Shown here: positions 7,727 through 16,634 of the stretch, piece by piece | Numbering within the stretch: position 1 is the first letter of the stretch | How the letters are laid out: the number at the start of each line of letters is the position of its first letter | Assembly (NCBI GenBank): GCA_902514865.1 | Contig: CABXSI010000005.1 | Span: forward strand, 1-40,173 | Direction of reading: 5' to 3' | DNA from: an uncultured SAR116 cluster alpha proteobacterium | GTDB taxonomy: Bacteria; Pseudomonadota; Alphaproteobacteria; Puniceispirillales; Marisalimonadaceae | Length of the DNA: 40,173 bases | Translations under genes and position numbers: made by a program | Notes under the pieces: model-generated | Told to the model about the DNA's origin: nothing | Databases searched by the model: none | What the model saw: the letters and a program-made list of their open reading frames with translations, nothing else

Positions 7727-8893
7727 TTAACGTAATCTCTCCAAAATTGAGACATAATTTGCAACAGAGGCTCCGCCCATATTAAAAATACCTGCTAATT
7801 TAGCATCTTTGACCTGCATATCATCTGCCTCCCCAGTAAGTTGCATTGCTGACATCACGTGTTGAGAAACTCCAGTAGCGCCGACAGGGTGCCCTTTTGA
7901 CTTAAGACCACCTGAGGGATTTATAGGAAGTCTGCCATTTTTTTGAACCCAGCCCTCTTCGATTGCTTTATAACCTTCGCCTAATTTAGTTAAACCCATC
8001 GCTTCATATTCAATAAGTTCTGCTATTGTGAAACAGTCATGGGTTTCTACAAACGATAAATCATCAAGATTTATTTTAGCATCTTGCAGGGCATAACTCC
8101 AAGCTTGACGAGCACCTTCAAACTCTGTTTTTTCTCTTTTACTCAGTGGAAGAATATCATTTACGTGTCTTCTTGCTCTAAAGGCAATTGCTCTCTTTGC
8201 AGAAAGTGCAAGGTCTATGTCTTGAATTATTAAAGCAGCAGCACCGTCAGACACCATAGAGCAATCTGTTCTTCTTAACGGCTCTGCAACGTAAGGGTTC
8301 TTTTCTGAGACATCATTACAAAAATCAAAACCTAGATTTTTTTGCATATGAGCAAGAGGATTTATGCTTCCATTCTCGTGATTTTTAGCAGCAATCTTAG
8401 CTAGTATATCTGACTTATCTCCATATTTTTGAAAATAAGCATTTGCTATAGTTGCAAAAACACCTGTAAATCCTCCTTTAGTTTCCCCTTCTTCTGGCCG
8501 ATAACTTGCACCCAAGAGAATGTCACCAACTTTTTCGGAAGACGTGTCTGTCATTTTTTCTACACCAACAACAAGTGTTGTCTTTGCTCTTTTGGCTTCA
8601 ATCGCATTCATCGCTGTATGAATGGCAGCTGAACCTGTTGCGCACGCATTTTCAACTCTCATAGCTGGTACGTACCTTAGATCTATCTGTGAAACAGCTG
8701 GTAATGCACCATGAAAATCCTGCTTTTGAAACCCATTGTTAAAAGTTCCAACATAAATTGCATCTATATCTTTTGGAGAAATTTCTGCATGATTTATTGC
8801 CTGTTCAACAACTTCTGCAATCATATTCTCTGAAGATTGATCTTTATTTACACCGAATTTATTATGGGCCCAGCCAGTTATACAAGATGACAT
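7727..8893 (-). CDS. Thiolase family protein (SCP-x/acetyl-CoA acetyltransferase type)
   Basis: A 388-residue thiolase of the lipid-transfer (SCP-x) type. The acylated nucleophile is Cys84 in VENACATGSAA. The second half carries ETHDCFTIAE and the catalytic NPSGG...SKGHPVGATG block with its His. Full length, no truncation. SCP-x-type thiolases cleave 3-ketoacyl-CoA, often with branched or bulky chains, which fits the heteromeric dehydrogenase and hydratase on the opposite strand next door. AGGAG precedes the ATG. It follows the alpha/beta hydrolase gene by 23 bases and may be co-transcribed with it and with the sixA-like gene. Confidence 0.9.
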   Translation of the reverse strand: MSSCITGWAHNKFGVNKDQSSENMIAEVVEQAINHAEISPKDIDAIYVGTFNNGFQKQDFHGALPAVSQIDLRYVPAMRVENACATGSAAIHTAMNAIEAKRAKTTLVVGVEKMTDTSSEKVGDILLGASYRPEEGETKGGFTGVFATIANAYFQKYGDKSDILAKIAAKNHENGSINPLAHMQKNLGFDFCNDVSEKNPYVAEPLRRTDCSMVSDGAAALIIQDIDLALSAKRAIAFRARRHVNDILPLSKREKTEFEGARQAWSYALQDAKINLDDLSFVETHDCFTIAELIEYEAMGLTKLGEGYKAIEEGWVQKNGRLPINPSGGLKSKGHPVGATGVSQHVMSAMQLTGEADDMQVKDAKLAGIFNMGGASVANYVSILERLR

Positions 8894-8916
8894 TCTATTC
8901 TCCTAAAATAGATATT

Positions 8917-9639
8917 TTAATTACAAATTTTCATAAGTAAATTCAAAGTTTCTTTTGGATGTGTAAACATGGCATTATGCCCTGCTTTCAATTCAAAAAT
9001 TGGCCAATTCATTTTTCTTACAAACACTCTTGAACTTTCTAAAGATTGATAAACTGGATCAGTACAAAATATATAGGAAACAGAAAGTCCATTCCCAATT
9101 TCATTTTCTAAATTTAGTTTTGATTTAAAAGTGCTTACAGGATGAGGAGTTAATTTACTAGCCAAAATTAAAGATTTTCTTATATCAAAAACTCCAAATG
9201 CTTCAGGTGATGGAGGAGGAATTGAGAGCTTGCCTTCAGATTTTTCTGCTAAAACCGTTCTTTCTCTAACTATTTCTTTTGGAGCAATATCAAAAGGACT
9301 TTGACCACTTGATAAAATCATCGCATCAAAATAAATAAGCTTATTAATTCTCTCTTTTAATCTGTCAGCAACACCACTTATAATATTTCCCGCAAAGCTA
9401 TGTCCTACTAATATAATATTTTCTAAATCTTCTAATAAAATATGATTAATTATATCATCAATATATGTGTCTAAAGTTATCTCAGGGGACAATAAATGTT
9501 TCCTTTCACCTAAACCTGTTTGGGTAGGACAAGTTACATTATAACCTTGATACATTAAGAGGTCTGCAACTTCTTTCCAAATCCACCCACCATGCCAAGC
9601 ACCATGAACTAATACAAAATTAGGTTTATTATTTCTCAT
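8917..9639 (-). CDS. Alpha/beta hydrolase (EstC/methylesterase-like)
   Basis: A 240-residue alpha/beta hydrolase. The oxyanion segment VLVHGAWHGGW (residues 9-19), the nucleophile elbow GHSFAG (Ser81) and a C-terminal KAGHNAM with the catalytic His are all present. The HGAWHG pattern resembles the plant-methylesterase/hydroxynitrile-lyase branch and bacterial EstC-like esterases. The ORF track starts at 9687, but the first 16 residues lie outside the fold; ATG 9639, with AAGAGA about 6 bases upstream, fits better. No signal peptide, so probably cytoplasmic. The substrate is unknown; an ester or thioester in the neighbouring acyl-CoA pathway is possible. Confidence 0.82.
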   Translation of the reverse strand: MRNNKPNFVLVHGAWHGGWIWKEVADLLMYQGYNVTCPTQTGLGERKHLLSPEITLDTYIDDIINHILLEDLENIILVGHSFAGNIISGVADRLKERINKLIYFDAMILSSGQSPFDIAPKEIVRERTVLAEKSEGKLSIPPPSPEAFGVFDIRKSLILASKLTPHPVSTFKSKLNLENEIGNGLSVSYIFCTDPVYQSLESSRVFVRKMNWPIFELKAGHNAMFTHPKETLNLLMKICN

Positions 9640-9728
9640 ATAGATCTCTTTAAATTTATCAATTAAATGATAATATAATACTATCAATAATAAATATGTG
9701 TCACTTAATTTAAATAAAAGATATTAGG

Positions 9729-10427
9729 ATGGAACCAATAAATATTGCTATTTTTGGAAGCTCTGGTGCGATCGGAAAAGCATTGTGTTTTGAATTTTCA
9801 AAATATAATAGTGTAAATAACATATTCGCCTTTTCAAGGAATGGTGTTCAATTAGATCACCAATCTATAATTTCAAAAGAAGTAAATTATTTAAATGAAA
9901 ATAGTTTAGCTGAGACCGCTCAATCACTTGAATGTAAGTTGGACGTTATTGTTGTGGCAATTGGTGCGCTTGAACAACCAGAAAAATCAATCAGAGATCT
10001 ATCCTCTGTAAAATTTATTGACATGTTTAATGCCAACACTATTCCAACAGCTTTAATTGCAAAATATTTTTTACCGAAGCTATACAGAGATAGAATAACA
10101 AAATTTGCTTCAATTTCAGCTAGAGTCGGAAGTATAGAAGACAACGAACTAGGTGGTTGGTATTCATATAGGGCATCTAAATCTGCTTTAAATATGGTTT
10201 TAAAAGGATTATCAATTGAACAAAAAAGATCAAATCCAGATAGTATTATCTTTGGACTTCATCCAGGCACAGTAGATTCAAAATTATCGAAACCTTTTCA
10301 AAAAAAAGACAAAGAATACTTTACTCCCGAATTTTCTGCAGAAAAATTGGTAAGTGTTATTGATTCAAAGACTTTGGAAGATAATGGTAAAATATTTGAT
10401 TGGGGTAATAAAATTATTCCCTATTAA
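9729..10427 (+). CDS. Short-chain dehydrogenase/reductase (C-factor-like SDR)
   Basis: A 232-residue Rossmann-fold oxidoreductase. The nucleotide-binding GSSGAIGKA is at residues 10-18, a VAIGAL strand follows, a Ser is near residue 130, and the catalytic Tyr147-x3-Lys151 lies in YSYRASKSALNM. LHPGTVDSKLS after the catalytic block is typical of the CsgA/C-factor group of NAD(P)-dependent SDRs. The substrate is not predictable. It is divergent from the alpha/beta hydrolase (about 90 bases between starts) and its last four bases overlap the convergent nucleoside-gate gene. Confidence 0.85.
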   Translation: MEPINIAIFGSSGAIGKALCFEFSKYNSVNNIFAFSRNGVQLDHQSIISKEVNYLNENSLAETAQSLECKLDVIVVAIGALEQPEKSIRDLSSVKFIDMFNANTIPTALIAKYFLPKLYRDRITKFASISARVGSIEDNELGGWYSYRASKSALNMVLKGLSIEQKRSNPDSIIFGLHPGTVDSKLSKPFQKKDKEYFTPEFSAEKLVSVIDSKTLEDNGKIFDWGNKIIPY

Positions 10428-11395
10428 GAATTAGATTTGTATTCTGGTATATTATAATTAGTAAGATGTTTCTGCCAAAATTCTTGTGTTAATTTAGCCC
10501 CTAATCTCATAAAAACATAAACGATACATAATGTTAAAACCGCTCTTAAAAAAAGCGTTATTATAATATTTGAACCTATAAGTGAAATAACTGCAGTATC
10601 TTCAATTATGCTATGAAGCATTCCTACTAAGACTAAAACTCCAAAAACATCTTTGTAGTGAAGTTTTCCAGTTTTGACTTCTTTAATTAAAAGTCCTGCA
10701 CCAAAGCCAATCCCAAGGGTCACTCCTACTATTGCAATAGTAGATGCTTTTTCACCAACTCCAAGAAAGTTTAAAAAAGGTTTTAAAGCTTTTTCTATTA
10801 ATCGTTCAACGCCTATGTATTTTAAAAAATCTAAAATTATTACTAGCGCTACAATAATAATAAAGATCATTCCCAGCCCTTTTAGTTGAGATAAACCCCA
10901 ACTGAATAAATCAGGTGCACTTTCTAAACTTGGTAATAAAATTGTAGCTGGATAATTCATATAACCAGTAACTTGAAAAAAAAGATTTAAAAAATAGCAT
11001 GATAAAATACCAAGGCCTAATCTAATAAATATCATTGCACGGGCTCTTACTCCTGCTTTTCTACAAATAATAACTTCAATAGGTAATGAATGTGTAAATA
11101 GAATCAAAAGTCCTAATACACTTGCCTGAGCAGCAGTAAAAGGCATGTCGGCTGGTAGACCTGAGAAAACTATTAAACCTGCATAGGGACTTGTGAGCAA
11201 TGATGTGGTAAAAACTAGTGATATAGCCTCTGGTAATCCTAACAAAAACATCAAAGGAGCACAGAACTTATTTAATATTTCAACAAAACCTAACTCATCT
11301 AGTATTTTTACTATAATTAATGTTGGTATCATTATTATGAATAGCTCATAAGTAATTTCAAGGGATGACCTTGTAAGCTCTCTGATCTTATTCAT
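10424..11395 (-). CDS. Nucleoside-recognition (Gate) domain membrane protein
   Basis: A 323-residue polytopic inner-membrane protein with about eight hydrophobic segments and two related halves, each with the Gate-domain flavour (PTLIIVKILDELG at the start; GVTLGIGFGAGLLIKEV and LVGMLHSIIEDTAV in the second half). The family includes YjiG/YjiH and SpmA/SpmB-like proteins. The name nucleoside recognition comes from sequence similarity, and transported ligands are unproven. It follows the MFS gene on the same strand by 13 bases, so it is probably in the operon running down from the CoA-transferase. Confidence 0.8.
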   Translation of the reverse strand: MNKIRELTRSSLEITYELFIIMIPTLIIVKILDELGFVEILNKFCAPLMFLLGLPEAISLVFTTSLLTSPYAGLIVFSGLPADMPFTAAQASVLGLLILFTHSLPIEVIICRKAGVRARAMIFIRLGLGILSCYFLNLFFQVTGYMNYPATILLPSLESAPDLFSWGLSQLKGLGMIFIIIVALVIILDFLKYIGVERLIEKALKPFLNFLGVGEKASTIAIVGVTLGIGFGAGLLIKEVKTGKLHYKDVFGVLVLVGMLHSIIEDTAVISLIGSNIIITLFLRAVLTLCIVYVFMRLGAKLTQEFWQKHLTNYNIPEYKSNS

Positions 11396-11408
11396 TAGTA
11401 ATTCCTCT

Positions 11409-12650
11409 TCAACCTAGAACTAACTTATCTTTTTTGAAATAAATTTGCCACATTATGAATGTTACTATCAAAAGATTTGTAAAATTCCAAAATATTCCAT
11501 TTACAAATGCTAATTTATAAGATTGGGTGATATCAAAAATTTCACCAGACATCCAGCCACCTAAGCCCATACCTACAATTGTTGCCATAATGACTAATCC
11601 AACTCTTTCACCAACCTGTTCAATTGGAAGATATTTTCTTATTATCATAGCATATGCAGGCACTATACCTCCTTGGGACAACCCAAACATTAACGAAACA
11701 ATATAAAGCGATAATTGACTATCAAACGGCAAGAAAAATACTAAGGAAAGCATTTGTAATAATGATCCAATAAATAAAGTGTAAACAGGACCAATCTTGT
11801 CAGACAAGAAACCAAATCCAACTCTACTTATCATTCCTGAAAAAAGCATTACAGCCAAAATTTCAGCTCCGATGCTTAATCCAAAGCCTCTCTCAACACA
11901 TAAAGCAACAATATGTACTTGTGGCATTGCCATTGCCAAACAACAACTAATTCCTGCCAAGATTAATAAGATTTGCAATGTATTGGGACTTAAGTTGGTT
12001 AAACTGTTCCCTTCAGTACTTAAATCATTATTAGATATGTTACTTGCAACATTGTTTTTTAGAAATAATGCTATTGGAAACATAATCACCATACAGATTA
12101 TTGCTATATATAAGTAGACTTCTTTCCAAGTCGTGTGTTCAAGGAAATAGCTTATGATTAAAGGCCAAAAAGCTCCAGCCACATAATTAGCACTAGCAAT
12201 AATCGCAACAGCTAACCCTCTTCTTTTTTCAAAAAAATTTCCTATATCAGCCATAGATGGGCCAAAAAAAGTCGCTGCAGCCGTCCCCATGAAAATTTGC
12301 AAGATTAATAAATGCCAAAATTCGGTAGATATCATTGCAATTAAATAAGAAGAAACAAGAATTATTATTGCGAAAATAATTGGGAACTTTAAGCCAAATT
12401 TATCAATAATTTTTCCAATTAAAAAATTACCAAGTCCAAAACCAACCATAGTAGTAGCGTATAGTAAACTTGCCTGTCCCCTATCTATATTAAACTCATT
12501 TTCAATTGCAGGCATTACAACCACAACTGACCACATACCAACTGTACCAATAACGCCTATAGTAAATAAAAGTATTAGCCTAATCCAAGACTTTAAACTG
12601 TCATATTCTATGTTAGAGGTTGTATTAAATGCGCTTATGACACCCACCAT
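11409..12650 (-). CDS. MFS transporter (OFA/monocarboxylate-like)
   Basis: A 413-residue permease with about 12 membrane segments. The first loop (GKIIDKFGLKFP) and its repeat in the second half (GFLSDKIGPVYT) are the MFS loop 2-3 motif. A large central cytoplasmic loop lies near residues 195-225. The overall pattern resembles the oxalate/formate antiporter and monocarboxylate-porter branches, suggesting an organic acid substrate. It is 33 bases downstream of a CaiB/BaiF CoA-transferase on the same strand, so uptake of an acid that is then activated with CoA is a reasonable inference. No oxalyl-CoA decarboxylase is present in the window. Confidence 0.85.
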   Translation of the reverse strand: MVGVISAFNTTSNIEYDSLKSWIRLILLFTIGVIGTVGMWSVVVVMPAIENEFNIDRGQASLLYATTMVGFGLGNFLIGKIIDKFGLKFPIIFAIIILVSSYLIAMISTEFWHLLILQIFMGTAAATFFGPSMADIGNFFEKRRGLAVAIIASANYVAGAFWPLIISYFLEHTTWKEVYLYIAIICMVIMFPIALFLKNNVASNISNNDLSTEGNSLTNLSPNTLQILLILAGISCCLAMAMPQVHIVALCVERGFGLSIGAEILAVMLFSGMISRVGFGFLSDKIGPVYTLFIGSLLQMLSLVFFLPFDSQLSLYIVSLMFGLSQGGIVPAYAMIIRKYLPIEQVGERVGLVIMATIVGMGLGGWMSGEIFDITQSYKLAFVNGIFWNFTNLLIVTFIMWQIYFKKDKLVLG

Positions 12651-12683
12651 TAATTATATTAAAAAAGATTTAGTCAGGTTAAT

Positions 12684-13901
12684 TTATATTATACCTTTAT
12701 CCTTTAAATTCTTGATCTCATCCAACGACAAACCAATTTTTTTAGATAAAATTTCTTCAGTATGTTCTCCTAATAATGGGGGTGACAATCTATAACTTGG
12801 AGGTGTCTCCTGCATTTTTATTGGATTGGCTATTAATCTTAGTGGGGCTTTTCCTGTTTTAGTATGGTCCATTTCAACAATCATTTCTCTAGCCTTTACA
12901 TGTGGATCTGAAAAAACTTCACTCAGTGTATTAATTGGACCACATCCAATTTTTTGTTTTTCCAACTCAGTCAGCCACCAAGATGAAGTATGTCTTTTGG
13001 TAATTTCATTTAGTGTATTTGTTACAAATTCTCTATTAGACACACGATCTGCATTTGTCTTAAATTTCGGATCTTCTATTAATTGTTCATCTCCAGACAA
13101 CTTACAAAATCTTTCAAATGTAGGATCATTACCAATTGATAAAACAATATAACCATCTGATGTTGGCATAACTTGATAAGGAACAATATTTGGATGTTGA
13201 TTACCTAATCTATCTGGATTTTTATTAGTAGATAAATAATTCATACCTTGATTTGCTAACCATGCAACATGAGTATCTAACATCCCAATATCTATAAACT
13301 GACCTTGACCTGTATTTATTTGATGACGGACAGCTGCTAATATCCCAACAGAAGCAAACATACCTGCCATTAGATCTCCGATCGGAACTCCAACTTTCAT
13401 AGGCTCACCGTCTGGCTCTCCCGTTAAAGCCATTACACCACCCATTGCTTGAATTAATCCGTCGTATCCTGGTCTGGATGCATATGGCCCAGTCTGTCCA
13501 AAACCAGTAATAGAACAATATATTAACTTTGGAAAATCTGATTTTAGATTATTATATCCAAGTCCGTATTTTTCTAAGGTACCTGTTTTAAAGTTTTCAA
13601 CTAAAATATCACATTCAGATAATAATTTTTTAACTAAGCCTTGACCTTCTTTTGTACTAAGATTGATCGTAATTGATCTTTTGTTTCTATTAGCGCCACA
13701 AAAATACGCGCTAAGGTCTGTCTCTTCGCCATCGTCTTTTTTTACAAAAGGTGGAGCAAATCCTCTAGTATCGTCGCCACCTCCAGGTCTCTCAACTTTA
13801 ATTATATCAGCCCCTAAATCTCCTAGCATTTGGGTACAATATGGACCAGCTAATACCCTAGTTAAATCTAGCACTTTAATACCCTTTAATGAATTATTCA
13901 T
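12684..13901 (-). CDS. CaiB/BaiF family CoA-transferase
   Basis: A 405-residue family III CoA-transferase, normal length. It starts with the family hallmark LKGIKVLDLTRVLAGPYCTQ and continues with LGADIIKVERPGGGDDTR. The catalytic aspartate is Asp176 in PIGDLMAGMF, matching Asp169 of formyl-CoA transferase. SITGFGQTGPYASRPGYD precedes it. The enzyme moves CoA from a donor such as succinyl-CoA to a carboxylic acid; donor and acceptor cannot be told from sequence. It heads a minus-strand run with the MFS carrier and the nucleoside-gate protein. Confidence 0.9.
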   Translation of the reverse strand: MNNSLKGIKVLDLTRVLAGPYCTQMLGDLGADIIKVERPGGGDDTRGFAPPFVKKDDGEETDLSAYFCGANRNKRSITINLSTKEGQGLVKKLLSECDILVENFKTGTLEKYGLGYNNLKSDFPKLIYCSITGFGQTGPYASRPGYDGLIQAMGGVMALTGEPDGEPMKVGVPIGDLMAGMFASVGILAAVRHQINTGQGQFIDIGMLDTHVAWLANQGMNYLSTNKNPDRLGNQHPNIVPYQVMPTSDGYIVLSIGNDPTFERFCKLSGDEQLIEDPKFKTNADRVSNREFVTNTLNEITKRHTSSWWLTELEKQKIGCGPINTLSEVFSDPHVKAREMIVEMDHTKTGKAPLRLIANPIKMQETPPSYRLSPPLLGEHTEEILSKKIGLSLDEIKNLKDKGII

Positions 13902-14075
13902 ATTTTAATCTCTTATTGTGTTTTAATTTTTATTGTCTGGCTTGAAATATATACAAACTAAGTGAAATATGCATTGTTTTAATTAAATATTAGATTTACT
14001 AGAACTAAATTAATTTTAATGTATATTCTTAACTTCTTAAGTATTTATTACCAACCGACCTTTCATGAGATTTAA

Positions 14076-15089
14076 ATGACAAAATTAGAAATTAATAAAC
14101 CAAAATTTGGTGAATTAACTCAGATAGCTTCTGATTTATATTGGGCACATTTCGAGCTGCCCTTTAGACTAAACCATGTAAATCTATTTTTTATGGATAC
14201 TCCTAAAGGTTTTTTAATTTTAGACGCAGGTTTAAAATCAGATCACTCAGAAGAACATTGGAAGGCATTAATTAATGGACCGCTTAAATCAAAAAAATTT
14301 GCCGGATTATTAATTACTCATTATCACCCTGATCACATTGGAATGGCCGGGTGGCTTCAAAATAAATTAAACATAAAATGTTACACCAGTGAAAAAGAAC
14401 TTTTTACTGCAAAAACATTTCGCTCAATGCCAGATGATAAATATGCTGATATCTTCAGAAATGTTTTTGTCAGGGCTGGTATGAGTGAAGAAGATATTAT
14501 TGCAAAGGGACCAGCCACAAGACTTTATAAAAATAGAGTTTATGAACTTCCAGAATTTGAAATTATTAAATCTGGACATGAAATTGAATCAAATGACGGT
14601 AATTGGTTAGTAAGAACTGACTCAGGTCATTCACCAGAACATATTTCATTATTGGACAAAAAAAGACAGTTATACCTCTCAGGAGATTTTTTATTACCTC
14701 GTATATCTCCCAACATTTCTGATAATTTTTTTGACCCTCTTGATGATAGACTAGGAGGATATTTTAAATACTTAAATCAAATTCAAGTAATTGGTTCTGA
14801 TACAAAAGTTTTTCCTTGTCATGATTGGCCTTTCATTGACGGATCAAAACGGGCTCAAGATTTAATCAAACACCATAATCATAGACTTAGTTTAATTTTA
14901 AATGAGTTAGAAAATCGAAGTATTACAATTATGGATTCAATTAAAATTATCTTCGACAGAAAAATTGGTGACGAACAAATGCATTTTGCAATTGGAGAAG
15001 CAAGAGCACACTTAATTCATTTAGATGTAACTGGACAGGCTAAAAGTGAAACGGATGATAGAGGTACGGTTCAATATTCTTGTTTGTAA
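14076..15089 (+). CDS. Metallo-beta-lactamase-fold hydrolase
   Basis: A 337-residue MBL-fold metal hydrolase. The zinc motif HYHPDH is at residues 82-87, then DSGHSPEH, SGDFLLP and FPCHDWP supply further metal ligands. The C-terminal 90 residues form a helical domain ending in HLIHLDVTGQAK, a pattern seen in LACTB2-like and related hydrolases. The substrate could be a thioester or another small ester. Transcribed alone between the 174-base divergent gap (13902-14075, where I see nothing firm) and the urea operon. The ribosome-binding site is weak. Confidence 0.85.
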   Translation: MTKLEINKPKFGELTQIASDLYWAHFELPFRLNHVNLFFMDTPKGFLILDAGLKSDHSEEHWKALINGPLKSKKFAGLLITHYHPDHIGMAGWLQNKLNIKCYTSEKELFTAKTFRSMPDDKYADIFRNVFVRAGMSEEDIIAKGPATRLYKNRVYELPEFEIIKSGHEIESNDGNWLVRTDSGHSPEHISLLDKKRQLYLSGDFLLPRISPNISDNFFDPLDDRLGGYFKYLNQIQVIGSDTKVFPCHDWPFIDGSKRAQDLIKHHNHRLSLILNELENRSITIMDSIKIIFDRKIGDEQMHFAIGEARAHLIHLDVTGQAKSETDDRGTVQYSCL

Positions 15090-15194
15090 TTGATTCATAA
15101 AAATAATTTTTTTAGGGATCATTACGATACTGAAATGTATGTAAATTAATCATTACGAGTCAATTAGTATTTAAAGTGATTAATAAATAGACCT

Positions 15195-15224
15195 TTAACA
15201 CATTTACATGTCGCAATTTGTAAT
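15195..15224 (+). promoter_or_regulatory. Candidate urtA promoter
   Basis: TTAACA (15195-15200) and TGTAAT (15219-15224), 18 bases apart, resemble sigma-70 hexamers and would give a 5' leader of about 60 nt before urtA. The region also has two 8-bp inverted repeats (see findings). I see no clear sigma-54 or NtrC site. Low confidence because the region is AT-rich. Confidence 0.25.
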
Positions 15225-15290
15225 ATAAGAAAAATTCATACCAAAAAGACATAACATATATTTTTAAATCTATTAATGAAAGGAATATTT

Positions 15291-16577
15291 ATGTTATTTA
15301 ATTTAACTAAAAGATTAACATTAGTTATGTTTTCTCTTTTTTTGGTAAACAGCGCTTTAGCCGACGGTCACGGTAAAATTAAAATCGGTATTTTACATTC
15401 GTTATCGGGAACTATGGCTATTTCTGAAACAACACTAAAAGATACAATGTTAATGTTAATTGATGAACAAAACAAAAAGGGAGGTATTTTAGGAAAAAAA
15501 TTAGAACCTGTGGTAGTTGACCCTGCGTCTAATTGGCCGTTATTTGCAGAAAAAGCTAGAGAACTATTAACCGTATCTAAAGTTGATGTTATGTTTGGTT
15601 GTTGGACTTCAGTTTCCAGAAAATCAGCATTACCAGTACTTGAAGAATTAAATGGATTGTTGTTTTATCCCGTGCAATATGAAGGTGAAGAAAGTTCAAA
15701 AAATGTTTTTTACACTGGCGCTGCACCTAATCAACAAGCAATACCCGCAACCGATTATTATTTAGAAGAATTAGGTGTCAAAAAATTTGCATTGCTTGGA
15801 ACTGACTATGTATATCCAAGAACAACTAATAAAATCTTAAAGCAATATCTTATTGACAAAGGAATTCCTGAATCAGACATTTTTGTAAACTATACACCAT
15901 TTGGTCACTCAGATTGGTCTAAAATCGTTGCTGATGTAGTTGGCCTTGGTGCAGACGGTAAAAAAGTTGGTGTTATTTCAACTATCAACGGAGACGCCAA
16001 TATAGGCTTTTACAAAGAGCTTGCTGCTGCTGGTATTAAAGCTGATGATATTCCAGTTGTTGCATTTTCTGTTGGTGAAGAAGAATTATCTGGTCTCGAT
16101 ACTAAAAATTTGGTTGGTCATCTTGCAGCGTGGAATTATTTTCAATCAGCTGAGTCTGACTTGAATACTGATTTTATTAAACAATGGAAATCTGCAATGG
16201 GTGATAAGAGAGTCACTAATGATCCAATGGAGGCACATGTAATTGGATTTAAAATGTATGTAAAAGCAGTTGAAAAAGCTGGCACGACAGATGTAGATGC
16301 TGTTAGAAAAGCTATGTACGGCATGAAAGTACCAAACTTGACTGGTGGAATGGCTGAAATGTTGCCTAATCATCACCTTTCAAAACCCGTTCTTATTGGT
16401 GAAATACAAGCGGATGGACAATTTGACATTATTAGTCAAACTAAAGAAGTACCTGGTGACGCTTGGACTGATTATTTAGCTGAATCAAAGCCTCTAGTCT
16501 CTGATTGGAAGTCCTTAGGTTGCGGAATGTATAATAAAGACACTAAAACTTGCGTCCAAATGAAATCTAATTATTAA
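15291..16577 (+). CDS. urtA: Urea ABC transporter substrate-binding protein
   Basis: The periplasmic urea-binding protein of the UrtABCDE transporter, 428 residues. The start at ATG 15291 rather than 15276 is chosen because GAAAGGA lies 7 bases before it and the resulting signal peptide is compact: a KR-containing n-region, a hydrophobic core, then ALA-DG at about residue 25. The mature start KIKIGILHSLSGTMAISE is the UrtA/LivJ-type opening, and the WTSVSRK, FYPVQYEGEESS and YNKDTKTCVQMKS segments are characteristic of UrtA among branched-chain-amino-acid-type binding proteins. It is first in an operon that continues to ureG, and is separated from urtB by a perfect hairpin. Confidence 0.95.
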   Translation: MLFNLTKRLTLVMFSLFLVNSALADGHGKIKIGILHSLSGTMAISETTLKDTMLMLIDEQNKKGGILGKKLEPVVVDPASNWPLFAEKARELLTVSKVDVMFGCWTSVSRKSALPVLEELNGLLFYPVQYEGEESSKNVFYTGAAPNQQAIPATDYYLEELGVKKFALLGTDYVYPRTTNKILKQYLIDKGIPESDIFVNYTPFGHSDWSKIVADVVGLGADGKKVGVISTINGDANIGFYKELAAAGIKADDIPVVAFSVGEEELSGLDTKNLVGHLAAWNYFQSAESDLNTDFIKQWKSAMGDKRVTNDPMEAHVIGFKMYVKAVEKAGTTDVDAVRKAMYGMKVPNLTGGMAEMLPNHHLSKPVLIGEIQADGQFDIISQTKEVPGDAWTDYLAESKPLVSDWKSLGCGMYNKDTKTCVQMKSNY

Positions 16578-16595
16578 TCTATAATTTAAATTATT

Positions 16596-16623
16596 CTGTA
16601 GAGTTTTCTTTAAAACTCTACAG
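16596..16623 (+). promoter_or_regulatory. Hairpin between urtA and urtB
   Basis: CTGTAGAGTTTT (16596-16607), loop CTTT, AAAACTCTACAG (16612-16623): a perfect 12-bp stem 18 nt after the urtA stop. No U-tract follows, so it is not a standard terminator. It more likely stabilises or processes the urtA 3' end, letting the binding protein be made in excess over the permeases (inference). It also buries the GTG at 16623 proposed as a urtB start, favouring ATG 16635. Confidence 0.7.
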
Positions 16624-16634
16624 TGGAAATTAAA

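Noticed and set aside
11797-12117. 106-residue plus-strand ORF (and the similar 12826-13152)
   Set aside because: Antisense to the MFS and CoA-transferase genes with intact motifs; no independent coding evidence.
11409-13901. Oxalate catabolism from the CoA-transferase and OFA-like carrier
   Set aside because: No oxalyl-CoA decarboxylase is present, and both families cover many other acids.
15276-15290. Upstream ATG as the urtA start
   Set aside because: ATG 15291 has a well-spaced GAAAGGA and gives a standard signal peptide; the longer form has no comparable site.
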